Notes under the pieces: generated by a model | Seen by the model: only the letters and a program-made list of their open reading frames with translations | Database searches by the model: none | Told to the model about the DNA's origin: nothing | Made by a program: the position numbers and the translations under genes | NCBI RefSeq assembly: GCF_003052585.1 | Contig: NZ_QASN01000007.1 | Location: 124,001-188,000 of the forward strand | Direction of reading: 5' to 3' | Origin: Pseudomonas mangrovi | GTDB taxonomy: Bacteria > Pseudomonadota > Gammaproteobacteria > Pseudomonadales > Pseudomonadaceae | DNA length: 64,000 nt | Shown here: in pieces, positions 43,718 through 53,098 of the stretch | Position numbering within the stretch: the stretch's first letter is position 1 | Layout: each line of letters starts with the position of its first letter

Positions 43718-45205
43718 TCAGTCGCGGGCGAACGCAGCCTCCAGGGCCTCGTTGATGGTGCGCAGGATCTTCACCCGGGCGAAGCGCTTGTCATTGGCCT
43801 CGACCAGGGTCCAGGGCGCGATCTCGGTGCTGGTACGGTCGACCATGTCGCCGACCGCGTCGCTGTACTGATCCCACTTGTCGCGGTTGCGCCAGTCATC
43901 CTCGGTGATCTTGAAGCGCTTGAAGGGCGTCGCCTCGCGCTCCTGGAAGCGTGCAAGCTGGGTATCACGATCAATCGACAGCCAGAACTTCACCAGCACC
44001 ACGCCAGCGTCGCTCAGTTGCTCCTCGAAGTCGTTGATCTCGCCATAAGCGCGCAACCAGTCGGCCGGCGGACAGAAGCCCTCGACCCGCTCCACCAGCA
44101 CCCGGCCATACCAGGAGCGATCGAAGATGGTGAAGTGCCCGCGCGCCGGGATGTGCCGCCAGAAACGCCACAGATAGGGCTGGGCGCGCTCCTCCTCGGT
44201 CGGCGCGCCGATCGGCACGATGCGGTACTGGCGCGGGTCGAGGGCGGCCGCGACGCGGCGAATGGCGCCACCCTTGCCCGCCGCGTCGTTACCCTCGAAC
44301 ACCGCCAGCAGGGCGTGCTTGCGCATGCGCTTGTCACGCAACAGCCGCGACAGTCGCGCCTGCTCGGAGATCAGCTGCTCCTGGTATTGCTCCTTGTCCA
44401 GCCGCTGACTCAGATCCAGGCTCTGCAGCAGGTGCAGGTTGTCCAGGCTTGCGGCCAGTGGCGCTGCGTGCGGCTGACGCACAGGCCGCTCACGCAGCGC
44501 CAGCGCCGCCTGCAATCCTTCCAGCAGGATCCGTCCGACCATCAGGCTGCGGTAGTACTTGTCGGCACCCTCGACCACGTACCAGGGCGCATAGTCGCGA
44601 CTGGTGCGGCGCAGGATGCGTTCGCCGTGACGGATGTAGCGGTCGTAGGTCTTCGACTGCTGCCAGTCCAGCGGGCTGATGCGCCAGCTGTGCAGCGGAT
44701 CGTCGCGCAGCGCCTTGAGTCGGTCCTTCATCTGCTGCTTGGACAGGTGAAACCAGAACTTGAAGACCAGCGCGCCCTCGTCGCAAAGCATCCGCTCGAG
44801 GTTCTGGGTGCGGTCGATGGCCTGGTCGAGCTGGGCATCGTCGATGCGCTTGTCGACGCGAGCATGCAGCATCTGGCTGTACCAGTTGCCGAAGAAGATG
44901 CCCATGCGCCCCTTGGGCGGCAGCTGCCGCCAGTAGCGCCAGGTGGGCGGCCGCGCCAGCTCTTCGTCGGTCTGCTGATCGAAGGTGCTGACCTGGATCA
45001 GCCGCGGGTCCATCCACTCGTTGAGCAGTTTTACGGTCTCGCCCTTGCCCGCCCCCTCGACTCCGTTGATCAGCACGATCACCGGAAAGCGCGCCTGCGC
45101 CCGCAGCTCGTACTGCGCTTCGAGCAGAGCTTCGCGCAGGATCGGCTCTTCGGCGTCGAAGGCGGCCTTGTCGATGGAATGACCAATTTCTGCGGACTCG
45201 AACAT
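43718..45205 (-). CDS. pap: polyphosphate:AMP phosphotransferase (two-domain PPK2)
   Basis: A 495-residue protein of two tandem PPK2 domains. The first has NGVEGAGKGETVKLLNEW (about 47-64), the second FEGNDAAGKGGAIRRV (about 299-314); each domain has a lid part such as PFKRFKITEDDW or LHSWRISPLDW. The two-domain (class II) enzymes phosphorylate AMP to ADP with polyphosphate. AGGGAG precedes the ATG. Confidence 0.94.
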   Translation of the reverse strand: MFESAEIGHSIDKAAFDAEEPILREALLEAQYELRAQARFPVIVLINGVEGAGKGETVKLLNEWMDPRLIQVSTFDQQTDEELARPPTWRYWRQLPPKGRMGIFFGNWYSQMLHARVDKRIDDAQLDQAIDRTQNLERMLCDEGALVFKFWFHLSKQQMKDRLKALRDDPLHSWRISPLDWQQSKTYDRYIRHGERILRRTSRDYAPWYVVEGADKYYRSLMVGRILLEGLQAALALRERPVRQPHAAPLAASLDNLHLLQSLDLSQRLDKEQYQEQLISEQARLSRLLRDKRMRKHALLAVFEGNDAAGKGGAIRRVAAALDPRQYRIVPIGAPTEEERAQPYLWRFWRHIPARGHFTIFDRSWYGRVLVERVEGFCPPADWLRAYGEINDFEEQLSDAGVVLVKFWLSIDRDTQLARFQEREATPFKRFKITEDDWRNRDKWDQYSDAVGDMVDRTSTEIAPWTLVEANDKRFARVKILRTINEALEAAFARD

Positions 45206-45389
45206 GCGCGGCTCCCTGTAAAGGTATCCGCGCAGCCTAGCCGATAGCGACGGCGCTGTCCGCTGCCCGAGGATGGCGACATCGCCGGTAAGGAAGGGAG
45301 AGGAAAACTGCTTGCCTGGAGCCGATCAGGCGGACCGCTCCCGATCCGGCAGACACCGGTCGGGAGCCGTTGGCGCTAGACGCCGAAGG

Positions 45390-46814
45390 TCAGAGCGGCT
45401 TGCCGCGATTGCCGTGGGCAGCGACGAAGTCCTGCACCGTCTGCAGGTCGTTAGCCAGCACCGTGCAGCGTTCCGGGCGCTGCAACAGATCGCCCAGATG
45501 CGCCGGCAATTCCAGTTCGCGACCGACGCCCGCCTGCAGCACCGCATCGGGGAACTTGACCGGATGCGCCGTACCCAGGATGACCATCGGGATGGCCAGA
45601 CTGCGCCGGCATTCACGCGCCGCACGGACGCCGATGGCGGTGTGCGGATCGAGCACCTCGCCGGTGCTGGCAAACACCTCGGCGATGGTCGCGCAGGTCT
45701 GCGCGTCGTCCACCGCCAGCGAGTCGAACAGGCGCCGCGCCTCGGTCCAGCGCTCGTCCTCGACCGCCAGCTTGCCGCTGGCCTTGAAGCCGTCCATCAG
45801 GCGGGCGACTTCGGCGCCGCTGCGGCCGTGCAGGTCGAACAGCAGACGTTCGAAGTTCGACGACACCATGATGTCCATCGACGGCGACAGGGTCGGATGC
45901 AGGGTGTCCTTGTCGTAGCGGTTGCCACTCATGAAGCGGTGCAGGATGTCGTTGCGGTTGGTGGCGACGATCAGCTGGCTGACCGGCAGCCCCATGTTGC
46001 GCGCCAGGTAGCCGGCAAAGATGTCGCCGAAGTTGCCGGTCGGCACCGAGAAGGCCACCGAGCGCGCCGGCCCACCCAGCTGCAGCGCAGCGTGGAAGTA
46101 GTAGACGATCTGGGCCATGATCCGCGCCCAGTTGATCGAGTTGACCGCCACCAGCCGGGTGCCCTTGAGGAAACCCTGGTCGGCGAAGCTGGCCTTGACC
46201 ATCTCCTGGCAGTCGTCGAAGTTACCTTCGATGGCGATGTTGTGGATGTTCTCGCCCAGCAGCGTGGTCATCTGCCGGCGCTGCACCTCGGACACACGGT
46301 TGTGCGGGTGCATGATGAAGATGTCGACGTTCTCGCAGGCCTTGCAGCCTTCGATCGCCGCCGAGCCGGTGTCGCCACTGGTGGCGCCCATGATCACCAC
46401 GCGCTCGCCGCGCTTGACCAGGAAATGGTCGAGCAGGCGACCGAGCAGCTGCAGGGCGAAGTCCTTGAACGCCAGGGTCGGGCCGTGGAACAGCTCCAGC
46501 ACCCACTCGTTGGAATCGAGCTGACGCAGCGGCGCCACCGCGGCATGAGCGAAGACGCCGTCCGGGCCGGTAGCGTAGGTCTCTTCGAGGATCTTCTTGA
46601 AATCGGCATCGCTGATGCTGCCGGCAACGAACGGGCGCATCACGCGGAAGGCCAGCTCGTGGTACGGCAGGCCGGCCCAGGAAGCGATCTCTTCCTGGGT
46701 GAAACGCGGCAGGTTCTCGGGCACGTAGAGGCCGCCATCGCTGGCCAGGCCGGCGAGCAGGACGTCTTCGAAGTTCAGGGCCGGCGCCTGGCCGCGGGTG
46801 CTGATGTAGCGCAT
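45390..46814 (-). CDS. thrC: threonine synthase
   Basis: A 474-residue PLP enzyme turning O-phosphohomoserine into threonine. PLP Lys K117 is in LAFKDFALQ, and the phosphate-binding loop in GATSGDTGSAAIEG. MRYISTRGQAPALNFEDVLLAG is the usual start at 46814. It lies 78 bases downstream of hom and is probably co-transcribed with it, as in other pseudomonads. Confidence 0.96.
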   Translation of the reverse strand: MRYISTRGQAPALNFEDVLLAGLASDGGLYVPENLPRFTQEEIASWAGLPYHELAFRVMRPFVAGSISDADFKKILEETYATGPDGVFAHAAVAPLRQLDSNEWVLELFHGPTLAFKDFALQLLGRLLDHFLVKRGERVVIMGATSGDTGSAAIEGCKACENVDIFIMHPHNRVSEVQRRQMTTLLGENIHNIAIEGNFDDCQEMVKASFADQGFLKGTRLVAVNSINWARIMAQIVYYFHAALQLGGPARSVAFSVPTGNFGDIFAGYLARNMGLPVSQLIVATNRNDILHRFMSGNRYDKDTLHPTLSPSMDIMVSSNFERLLFDLHGRSGAEVARLMDGFKASGKLAVEDERWTEARRLFDSLAVDDAQTCATIAEVFASTGEVLDPHTAIGVRAARECRRSLAIPMVILGTAHPVKFPDAVLQAGVGRELELPAHLGDLLQRPERCTVLANDLQTVQDFVAAHGNRGKPL

Positions 46815-46892
46815 GGGTGCAAACCTTCGGTTTGAGCTTGAAACCGCGAGTCCGACGCGCACTGCTTCAGACTCGGGGATTGAGGCTCCGGA

Positions 46893-48197
46893 TTAGTTGA
46901 GCTGCTCGACGCGGATGCGCACGACCTTGCCGGTTACACCTTCGAGCGCCTCGAGGGCGGCGATGGCGTCGTCGATACGGGCTTCGCGCACGCGGTGGGT
47001 GACCAGAATCATCGGCACCAGACCGTCGTGCTCCTCGGCTTCCTTCTGCATGATCGACTCGATGTTGATGCCGCGCTCGGACAGGATGCTCGCCACCTGG
47101 GCCAGCACGCCCGGATGATCCTTGGCCTGGATCCGCAGATAGTAGGCACTTTCGCAGTCGCTGATCGGCAGGATCGGATGATCGGAAAGCGAGTCCGGCT
47201 GGAACGCCAGGTGTGGCACGCGGTTGGTCGGATCGCTGGTCAGCGCGCGGACCACGTCGACGATGTCCGCCACCACCGCCGAAGCGGTCGGCTCCATGCC
47301 AGCACCGGCGCCGTAATAAAGGGTGCTGCCGACGGCGTCGCCGTTGACCATTACCGCGTTCATCACGCCATTGACATTGGCGATCAGGCGATCTGCCGGG
47401 ATCAGTGTCGGGTGCACGCGCAGTTCGATGCCCTGTTCGGTGCGGCGCGCCACGCCCAGGTGCTTGATGCGATAGCCGAGGGCCTCGGCGTAGTTGACGT
47501 CGGCGCTGGTCAGCTTGCTGATGCCTTCGGTGTAGGCCTTGTCGAACTGCAGCGGAATGCCGAAGGCGATGGAGGCGAGGATGGTCAGCTTGTGCGCGGC
47601 ATCGATGCCCTCGACGTCGAAGGTCGGATCGGCCTCTGCGTAACCCAGCGCCTGGGCTTCCTTGAGCACGTCAGCGAAAGCCCGCCCCTTCTCGCGCATC
47701 TCGGAGAGGATGAAGTTGCCGGTACCGTTGATGATGCCGGCCAGCCAGTTGATGCGGTTGGCCGCCAGACCCTCGCGGATTGCCTTGATCACCGGAATGC
47801 CGCCGGCCACGGCGGCCTCGAAGGCGACGATAACGCCCTTCTCGCGCGCCTTGGCGAAGATCTCGTTACCGTGCACGGCGATCAGCGCCTTGTTCGCGGT
47901 GACCACGTGCTTGCCGTTCTCGATCGCCTTGAGTACCAGCTCCTTGGCGATGGTGTAGCCACCGATCAGCTCGACGACGATGTCGATTTCGGGGTTGTTG
48001 ACCAGGGCGAAGACGTCAGCGGTGACCTCGGTACCGGTGGTATCGCAGCGCGGGTTCGGATCGCGGGCGGCGATCTGGGTCACTTCGATGCCGCGGCCGG
48101 CGCGACGCGCGATCTCTTCGGCGTTGCGCTTGAGCACATTGAAGGTGCCGCCGCCGACGGTTCCCAGTCCACAGATACCTACTTTCACCGGTTTCAA
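46893..48197 (-). CDS. hom: homoserine dehydrogenase
   Basis: A 434-residue enzyme of threonine and methionine synthesis that reduces aspartate semialdehyde to homoserine. GICGLGTVGGG (about 7-17) is the NAD(P) site, and DVEGIDAAHKLTILA contains the catalytic region. A C-terminal ACT domain (YYLRIQAKDHPGVLAQVASIL) should give threonine feedback control. The start is read as TTG 48197: GGGGAG lies six bases upstream and the product begins LKPVKVGICGL as in relatives. A strong hairpin precedes the ribosome site. Confidence 0.95.
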   Translation of the reverse strand: MKPVKVGICGLGTVGGGTFNVLKRNAEEIARRAGRGIEVTQIAARDPNPRCDTTGTEVTADVFALVNNPEIDIVVELIGGYTIAKELVLKAIENGKHVVTANKALIAVHGNEIFAKAREKGVIVAFEAAVAGGIPVIKAIREGLAANRINWLAGIINGTGNFILSEMREKGRAFADVLKEAQALGYAEADPTFDVEGIDAAHKLTILASIAFGIPLQFDKAYTEGISKLTSADVNYAEALGYRIKHLGVARRTEQGIELRVHPTLIPADRLIANVNGVMNAVMVNGDAVGSTLYYGAGAGMEPTASAVVADIVDVVRALTSDPTNRVPHLAFQPDSLSDHPILPISDCESAYYLRIQAKDHPGVLAQVASILSERGINIESIMQKEAEEHDGLVPMILVTHRVREARIDDAIAALEALEGVTGKVVRIRVEQLN

Positions 48198-48221
48198 GCT
48201 CAGCTCCCCATCACCGCTGGA

Positions 48222-48241
48222 GCGCCCGGTTCGCCGGGCGC
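48222..48241 (-). promoter_or_regulatory. stable hairpin in the hom 5' leader
   Basis: GCGCCCGG-CGAA-CCGGGCGC on the minus strand: a perfect 8-bp stem with a tetraloop, ending about 13 bases before the GGGGAG of hom. No T-run follows, so it is not a plain terminator; it may protect or limit access to the mRNA start. Its role is unknown. Confidence 0.5.
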
Positions 48242-48352
48242 AAGGAAAAGAGCCGCACATTACGAATCGCGCGGCGGTTAGTCAATCGGCCAGATCCTGC
48301 GGCCTGTGCCTGCGGCGCAGATGCGCCCGGCAGGCAAGTTTCGATGCGCCGT

Positions 48353-49078
48353 TCAGCGTGCGTCCAGGGCCGCCTTGGCGAGCACGTCGGCGGGCTGGTA
48401 GCCGGGAATCAGCTGCCCGTTGGCGAGAATGATCGCCGGCGTGCCTTCGATGCCGATGCGCTGACCCAGGGCGTACTGCTTGAGTACCGGGTTGTCGCAC
48501 TCGGCGCTGGGTACGGCGCGACGGGACTTGGCCAGGTTCATCGCCTCTTTCGGGTCCTTGGCGCACCACACGTTGGCCAGGACCTTGTGCGCATTGCTGC
48601 CGGCGCCACCACGCGGGAAGGCCAGATAACGCACCTCGACACCCAGACGATTCAGCTCCGGCACCTCGCTGTGCAGCTTCTGGCAGTAGCCGCAATCGGT
48701 GTCGGTGAACACGGTGATATGGGTCTTCGGTTGCGCCGGGGAGAAGATCACCATCTCCTTGCGCTCGATGCCGTTGACCTGATCGGCCACCGCCCGCAAT
48801 TCCTGCTGCTGGGTCAGATTGACCACCTTGCCGCCGTCTATCTGCAACAGATGGCCATTGACCACGAACTTGCCATCCGGACTGGCATAGAGAATCCGGC
48901 CGCCCTGGATGTGCACCTCGTAAAGCCCCTGCATCGGGCTCTGCTGCACCGAGTCGACCGACAGGTCGGGCTGCAGCTGACGTAGCGCCTGACGAATGCT
49001 CTGCTCCGGATCAGCGGCCTGGGCGACAACGCTGGCACAGCTGAGCAGAACGGCGGATGCAAGGATGGACAGACGCAT
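48353..49078 (-). CDS. dsbC: periplasmic protein-disulfide isomerase DsbC
   Basis: A 241-residue periplasmic thiol isomerase. Signal peptide MRLSILASAVLLSCASVVAQAA, then the N-terminal dimerisation domain and a thioredoxin domain with C129-G-Y-C132 in TDTDCGYCQKLH. A second cysteine pair (VWC, AEC) is present as in DsbC. It lies between xerD and hom in the standard pseudomonad order. Confidence 0.95.
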   Translation of the reverse strand: MRLSILASAVLLSCASVVAQAADPEQSIRQALRQLQPDLSVDSVQQSPMQGLYEVHIQGGRILYASPDGKFVVNGHLLQIDGGKVVNLTQQQELRAVADQVNGIERKEMVIFSPAQPKTHITVFTDTDCGYCQKLHSEVPELNRLGVEVRYLAFPRGGAGSNAHKVLANVWCAKDPKEAMNLAKSRRAVPSAECDNPVLKQYALGQRIGIEGTPAIILANGQLIPGYQPADVLAKAALDAR

Positions 49079-49441
49079 GGAGGCTCCGGGCGGTACGACG
49101 AATGAGGCCGCAGAGCCTACCACAGCGTGTTGCGGCGGGCGCTAGCGACGGGCCTCGACGGACAGTCCGGCACGCCCGACGGCTGCCGCAAGGCCGGCGA
49201 ATCACCCTTTGCTATTCGGCATGAGCCACGACCTCGCCGGTGACACCCCTACCGCAACTGGCTCAATTGCCCAGTCCCGGCCCGGCCATCCATGACCGGT
49301 CGTTCGCCCTTTGCGACGCAGTGAGGGCCCACGATCTTGCGGACGACATCCCTGTCGCGACTGCGTAGCACTACCAGGCCCCGGCCCGGCCATCCATGGC
49401 CGGTCGTTCGCCCTTTGCGACGCAGTGCGTCGCAAGCGGGC
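49079..49441. other. intergenic region with 104-bp tandem duplication
   Basis: 363 bases between dsbC and xerD. The right half is two copies of a repeat of about 104 bp (listed separately). The left part (49079-49220) shows nothing recognisable. A small leftward frame through the repeats is not believed. Confidence 0.5.
49224..49431. repeat. two tandem copies of a ~104-bp repeat
   Basis: A 48-base core at 49276-49323 recurs at 49380-49427 with a single mismatch (ATGACCGG against ATGGCCGG), exactly 104 bases apart. The bases before each core are also related (CGACCTCGCCGGTGACACCCC against CGATCTTGCGGACGACATCCC) but decayed. The core has a palindrome, GGCCAT-CC-ATGGCC in copy 2. Confidence 0.8.
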
Positions 49442-50338
49442 TCACCCCCTCGGGTGGTGGCGGGCGTGGAGTTCCTGCAGGCGGGCGCGCGCGACATGGG
49501 TGTAGATCTGGGTGGTGGAAAGATCGCTATGCCCCAGCAGCAGCTGCACCACCCGCAGGTCGGCGCCGTGATTGAGCAGGTGGGTGGCAAAGGCGTGGCG
49601 CAGGGTGTGCGGGGAAATCGGCTTGAGGATGCCGGCGACCCTGGCATGCAGCTTGATCCGGTGCCAGAAGGTCTGGCGGGTCATCTGCTCGCCACGGCTG
49701 CTGGGGAACAGCACTTCGCTCGGCCGCCCGCCCAGCAAAGCGCCACGCCCGTCGCGCAGGTAGCGCTCGATCCAGACGATGGCTTCCTCGCCCAGAGGCA
49801 CCAGGCGCTCCTTGCTGCCCTTGCCGAAGACCCGCAGCACGCCCTGGCGTAGATTCACCTGCTCCAGCGTCAACGACACCAGCTCGGTGACCCGCAGCCC
49901 GCAGGCATAGAGCACCTCGAGCATGGTGCGATCGCGCAGACCAAGCGCTTCGTCGATGGCCGGCGCCGCCAACAGCGCTTCCACATCGGCTTCCGAAAGC
50001 GACTTGGGCAACGGCTTGCCGAGCTGCGGCAGGTCGATCTGCAGCGTCGGGTCCTGGGCGATCAGTCGTTCGCGCAGCAGGTACCGATAGAACCCGCGCA
50101 TGCCCGAGAGCAGACGCGCCGTGGAACGCGCCTTGTAGCCCTGGGCCAGACGCCAGGCAAGATGATCGAGGATGATCTCGCGGCCCGCGTCGGGTAGTTC
50201 CAGCCCGCGCTCACCGAGCCAGCCGTTGAACAGCGCGAGATCACTGCGATAGGCCGCGCGGGTGTGCTCCGAGAGACCCTTTTCCAGCCACAGGGCATCG
50301 AGGAAGCGGTCGATCAGTGGATGATCCAGGGCAGACAT
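49442..50338 (-). CDS. xerD: site-specific tyrosine recombinase XerD
   Basis: A 298-residue recombinase that resolves chromosome dimers at dif with XerC. Catalytic residues are R149, K173, H244, R247, H270 and nucleophile Y279 (THVARA follows). An N-terminal core-binding domain is present. Its start MSALDHPLIDRFLDALWLEKG is at 50338; the frame is open further upstream by chance. It is the chromosomal housekeeping gene, not an integrase, judging by length and its place beside dsbC. Confidence 0.95.
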   Translation of the reverse strand: MSALDHPLIDRFLDALWLEKGLSEHTRAAYRSDLALFNGWLGERGLELPDAGREIILDHLAWRLAQGYKARSTARLLSGMRGFYRYLLRERLIAQDPTLQIDLPQLGKPLPKSLSEADVEALLAAPAIDEALGLRDRTMLEVLYACGLRVTELVSLTLEQVNLRQGVLRVFGKGSKERLVPLGEEAIVWIERYLRDGRGALLGGRPSEVLFPSSRGEQMTRQTFWHRIKLHARVAGILKPISPHTLRHAFATHLLNHGADLRVVQLLLGHSDLSTTQIYTHVARARLQELHARHHPRG

Positions 50339-50408
50339 GGGCAGCTCGAAACGAGTGAAGAGCGGCAGTCTTCCACAACCACGCCGGCACCTGCCAGCAC
50401 TACCCCGC

Positions 50409-50822
50409 TCAGGCCGGGAAGTCCGGCAGCACCGGGATCGGTTGCATGTTCTCATCGACGGCGACGAAGCTGAAAACACCCTGGATCGCGTGCTCACGAC
50501 CGGCCGAATACATGTCCTCGACGAACACCTGGACTTCGACCTGGAGACTGGTGTTACCAACCTTGACCACCCGACCGACCAGTTCGACGATGGAGCCTGC
50601 GGCAATCGGATGCTTGAAGTCGATGCGGTCGGAGGAAACCGTCACCAGCGGCAGGCGACAGAAGCGCGTCGCGGTGACGAAGGACACCTCGTCCATCCAG
50701 GCCAGCGCGGTGCCGCCGAACAGAGTGTTGTGATGATTGGTACTGGGCGGGAATACCGCCTTGGCCACCCGACTGACGGAAAGCTCGGTACGGCGCTGGA
50801 TTTCCTGTTCTCTGGGACTCAT
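50409..50822 (-). CDS. acyl-CoA thioesterase (YciA-like hot-dog)
   Basis: About 137 residues with the hot-dog thioesterase pattern: NHHNTLFGGTALAWMDEVSFVTATRF (conserved His, Gly and Asp) and FKHPIAAGSIVELVGRVVKVGNTSLQVEV. Most similar to YciA-type broad-range acyl-CoA thioesterases. ATG 50822 has AGGG seven bases upstream; ATG 50837 is possible. Confidence 0.9.
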   Translation of the reverse strand: MSPREQEIQRRTELSVSRVAKAVFPPSTNHHNTLFGGTALAWMDEVSFVTATRFCRLPLVTVSSDRIDFKHPIAAGSIVELVGRVVKVGNTSLQVEVQVFVEDMYSAGREHAIQGVFSFVAVDENMQPIPVLPDFPA

Positions 50823-50917
50823 GCCATTGCCCTGCATTGATCCCGCCGCAGACCTAGAATCCATGGCCAGCCAGGCGGACGGTTGCAACGGGCGCAGTCA
50901 CCACTGGCCCACAAACG

Positions 50918-50949
50918 AAAAGAGCAGCCCGTAGGCTGCTCTTCTTTTA
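50918..50949 (-). terminator. intrinsic terminator of the rplS operon
   Basis: On the minus strand AGAGCAGCC-TACG-GGCTGCTCT is followed by TTTCGTTTG. It lies 20 bases past the rplS stop. The UACG tetraloop adds stability. Confidence 0.85.
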
Positions 50950-50964
50950 CGCCGCAAGCAGTCC

Positions 50965-51315
50965 TCAGGACAGCTTTTCCTTGATGCGTGCTGCCTTGCC
51001 GGACAGGTCGCGGAGGTAGTACAGCTTGGCCTTGCGCACGTCACCGCGACGCTTGACCGAGATGCTGTCGATCAGCGGGCTGTAGGTCTGGAAGGTACGC
51101 TCGACGCCGACACCGTTGGAGATCTTGCGCACGGTGAAAGCACTGTTCAGGCCACGGTTGCGCTTGCCGATAACGACGCCTTCGAAGGCCTGCAGACGCG
51201 AACGATCACCTTCCTTTACCTTGACCTGGACGATCACGGTGTCGCCCGGTGCGAAGGGAGGGATTTCCTTGCTCATCTGCTCGGCTTCGATCGCCTGGAT
51301 GATCTTGTTGGTCAT
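50965..51315 (-). CDS. rplS: 50S ribosomal protein L19
   Basis: A 116-residue ribosomal protein: [27 protein letters not shown]..., [35 protein letters not shown]. Complete. It is last in the rpsP-rimM-trmD-rplS operon, and a terminator follows at 50918-50949. The ribosome-binding site TAGGAGC lies before the ATG. Confidence 0.98.
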   Translation of the reverse strand: MTNKIIQAIEAEQMSKEIPPFAPGDTVIVQVKVKEGDRSRLQAFEGVVIGKRNRGLNSAFTVRKISNGVGVERTFQTYSPLIDSISVKRRGDVRKAKLYYLRDLSGKAARIKEKLS

Positions 51316-51358
51316 TGCTGTGCTCCTAGAGACGGGCAATCGGCCCGCCATCGATACG

Positions 51359-52111
51359 TTAACTATCGTCCCGCTGGCGAAGGTATTCCGCCAACAGCTT
51401 CTTCTCTTCTCCAGAAAGCGAGCGGCTATCCAGAAGATCGGCACGTCGTTCTGCGGTTCGCCCCAAGGCTTGCTGCAGACGCCAGCGCCGGATGTGTTCG
51501 TGGTTGCCGCTGAGCAGCACCTCGGGAACACGCTTGCCCTCGTACACCTCGGGTCGGGTGTAGTGCGGGCAATCGAGGAGACCATCGCTGAACGAGTCTT
51601 CCTCGGCCGAATCAGCATGACCCAGCGCCCCGGGGAGCAGCCGTGTCAGCGCGTCGATCAGCACCATCGCCGGTAGCTCGCCACCAGACAGCACGTAATC
51701 GCCAATCGACACTTCTTCATCCACGTGCGCCTCGATGAAGCGCTCGTCGATACCTTCGTAACGCCCGGCGATCAGGATCAGTGCCTGCTCCTGGGCCAGT
51801 TCGCGGACCACCGCCTGCGTCAGCGGGCGGCCCTGGGGCGACAGGTAGATCACCTTCGCACCCTCCCCGGCGGCCTGCCTGGCATCGGCCAGGGCTCCCT
51901 CCAGGGGCTTGATCTTCATCACCATGCCGGGGCCACCGCCGAAGGGTCGGTCATCCACGGTCTGGTGACGATCTTCGGTGTAGCTGCGCGGATTCCAGCA
52001 GGTCAGCTGCAACAGCCCCTGCTTCACCGCACGACTGGTAATGCCGTACTCGCTGATCGCGGCGAACATCTCCGGGAACAGGCTTATGACTTCGACTCGC
52101 AGGCCAGTCAT
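51359..52111 (-). CDS. trmD: tRNA (guanine37-N1)-methyltransferase
   Basis: A 250-residue SPOUT methyltransferase that makes m1G37 and prevents frameshifting. The trefoil-knot segments [24 protein letters not shown] and [14 protein letters not shown] are intact, including the catalytic Asp region ([12 protein letters not shown]). Start [16 protein letters not shown]. It follows rimM with 16 bases between. Confidence 0.97.
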   Translation of the reverse strand: MTGLRVEVISLFPEMFAAISEYGITSRAVKQGLLQLTCWNPRSYTEDRHQTVDDRPFGGGPGMVMKIKPLEGALADARQAAGEGAKVIYLSPQGRPLTQAVVRELAQEQALILIAGRYEGIDERFIEAHVDEEVSIGDYVLSGGELPAMVLIDALTRLLPGALGHADSAEEDSFSDGLLDCPHYTRPEVYEGKRVPEVLLSGNHEHIRRWRLQQALGRTAERRADLLDSRSLSGEEKKLLAEYLRQRDDS

Positions 52112-52127
52112 CGCAGCACCCGTGTGT

Positions 52128-52664
52128 TCAGAAATCAGCATCCCAGTCGACCCGCATCTCGCCACTGGCCAGATCGATCGACTGCACACACTGCTCGATA
52201 TAGGGCAGCAGACGCTCGCGATCATCCAGGCTGCCGGAGCAGGGCTTGACGACAATGACGTCGTTGGCACCGGTTTCCAGCAGGTGATCGATACGTCCGA
52301 ACAGCTGTCCGTGCGTGTCGATGACCTTGAGCCCCACCAGCTGATGCCAGTAGTACTCGCCGTCAGGCAGATCAGGTAGCGAATCGAGCGGAACGCAGAT
52401 CTCGAATCCGGCGAGGGCTCGCGCCTCTTCGCGGTCATCGAGGTCCTTGAGCCTGGCTACCAGAATCTTGTTCTGGGCCCGACCGCTGACCAGTTGAACC
52501 TGTCGTACCTCACCGTCACGCCGAAGCGTCCAGTTGCGGTAGCCGAGCAGGTTGTCGATCGGATCGGTGAAGGAGTAGACCTTCACCTCTCCACGAATGC
52601 CATGCGCCGAAACGATCTTGCCGATGACCAGCAGCTCACCGGCGGCTTCGGGCGTTGCATTCAT
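52128..52664 (-). CDS. rimM: ribosome maturation factor RimM
   Basis: A 178-residue 30S assembly factor. The N-terminal RimM domain ([25 protein letters not shown]) and the C-terminal PRC barrel ([24 protein letters not shown]) are both present. It starts 5 bases after the rpsP stop and works on 16S rRNA processing near the S19 site. Confidence 0.97.
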   Translation of the reverse strand: MNATPEAAGELLVIGKIVSAHGIRGEVKVYSFTDPIDNLLGYRNWTLRRDGEVRQVQLVSGRAQNKILVARLKDLDDREEARALAGFEICVPLDSLPDLPDGEYYWHQLVGLKVIDTHGQLFGRIDHLLETGANDVIVVKPCSGSLDDRERLLPYIEQCVQSIDLASGEMRVDWDADF

Positions 52665-52669
52665 GGGAT

Positions 52670-52921
52670 TCAGGCAGCAGCCTTGGCCGCGTCCTTGAGC
52701 AGCTGAGCAACACGCTCAGACGGCTGTGCGCCCTGGCTCAGCCAGTAGCTGACGCGCTCCTGGTTGACCGACAGCTTGATTTCCGCGCCGGTGGCAACCG
52801 GGTTGAAGAAACCAACGCGCTCGACGAAGCGACCATCACGGGCGTTGCGGCTGTTGGTCACGGTCAGGTGATAGAAGGGGCGCTTCTTGGAGCCGCCACG
52901 AGCAAGACGGATGGTTACCAT
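52670..52921 (-). CDS. rpsP: 30S ribosomal protein S16
   Basis: An 83-residue ribosomal protein: [41 protein letters not shown]. First gene of the rpsP-rimM-trmD-rplS operon. The true start at 52921 is fixed by family homology; the frame is open to 52990. Confidence 0.98.
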   Translation of the reverse strand: MVTIRLARGGSKKRPFYHLTVTNSRNARDGRFVERVGFFNPVATGAEIKLSVNQERVSYWLSQGAQPSERVAQLLKDAAKAAA

Positions 52922-53098
52922 ATGAACATCGTTTCCTGTAGTCGGTACTAGCAAATCGAATGCACGGGCTCCAGGCCCGAAAGGCCGCATATTCTAAGGA
53001 TTATCCGGCATTTTGCAAATGAACTTTTCTGGCCGTGGCGGCGTGCCGTGCCGGGAGGCTGCGCGCGCCAGGAAAAGCACGGCGCGGCGCAGGCAGAG

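Noticed and set aside
42350..45247. 965-codon plus-strand open frame across the thiolase and polyphosphate kinase genes
   Set aside because: It covers two convincing minus-strand genes and their intergenic gap; composition is typical of antisense frames.
49224..49431. Tandem repeats considered as a CRISPR array or dif site
   Set aside because: Only two units with a 104-bp period, related spacers, and no 28-bp dif-like sequence.
49442..50338. Tyrosine recombinase considered as a mobile-element integrase
   Set aside because: Length, catalytic layout and position next to dsbC, hom and thrC identify chromosomal XerD; there is no tRNA or attachment site.
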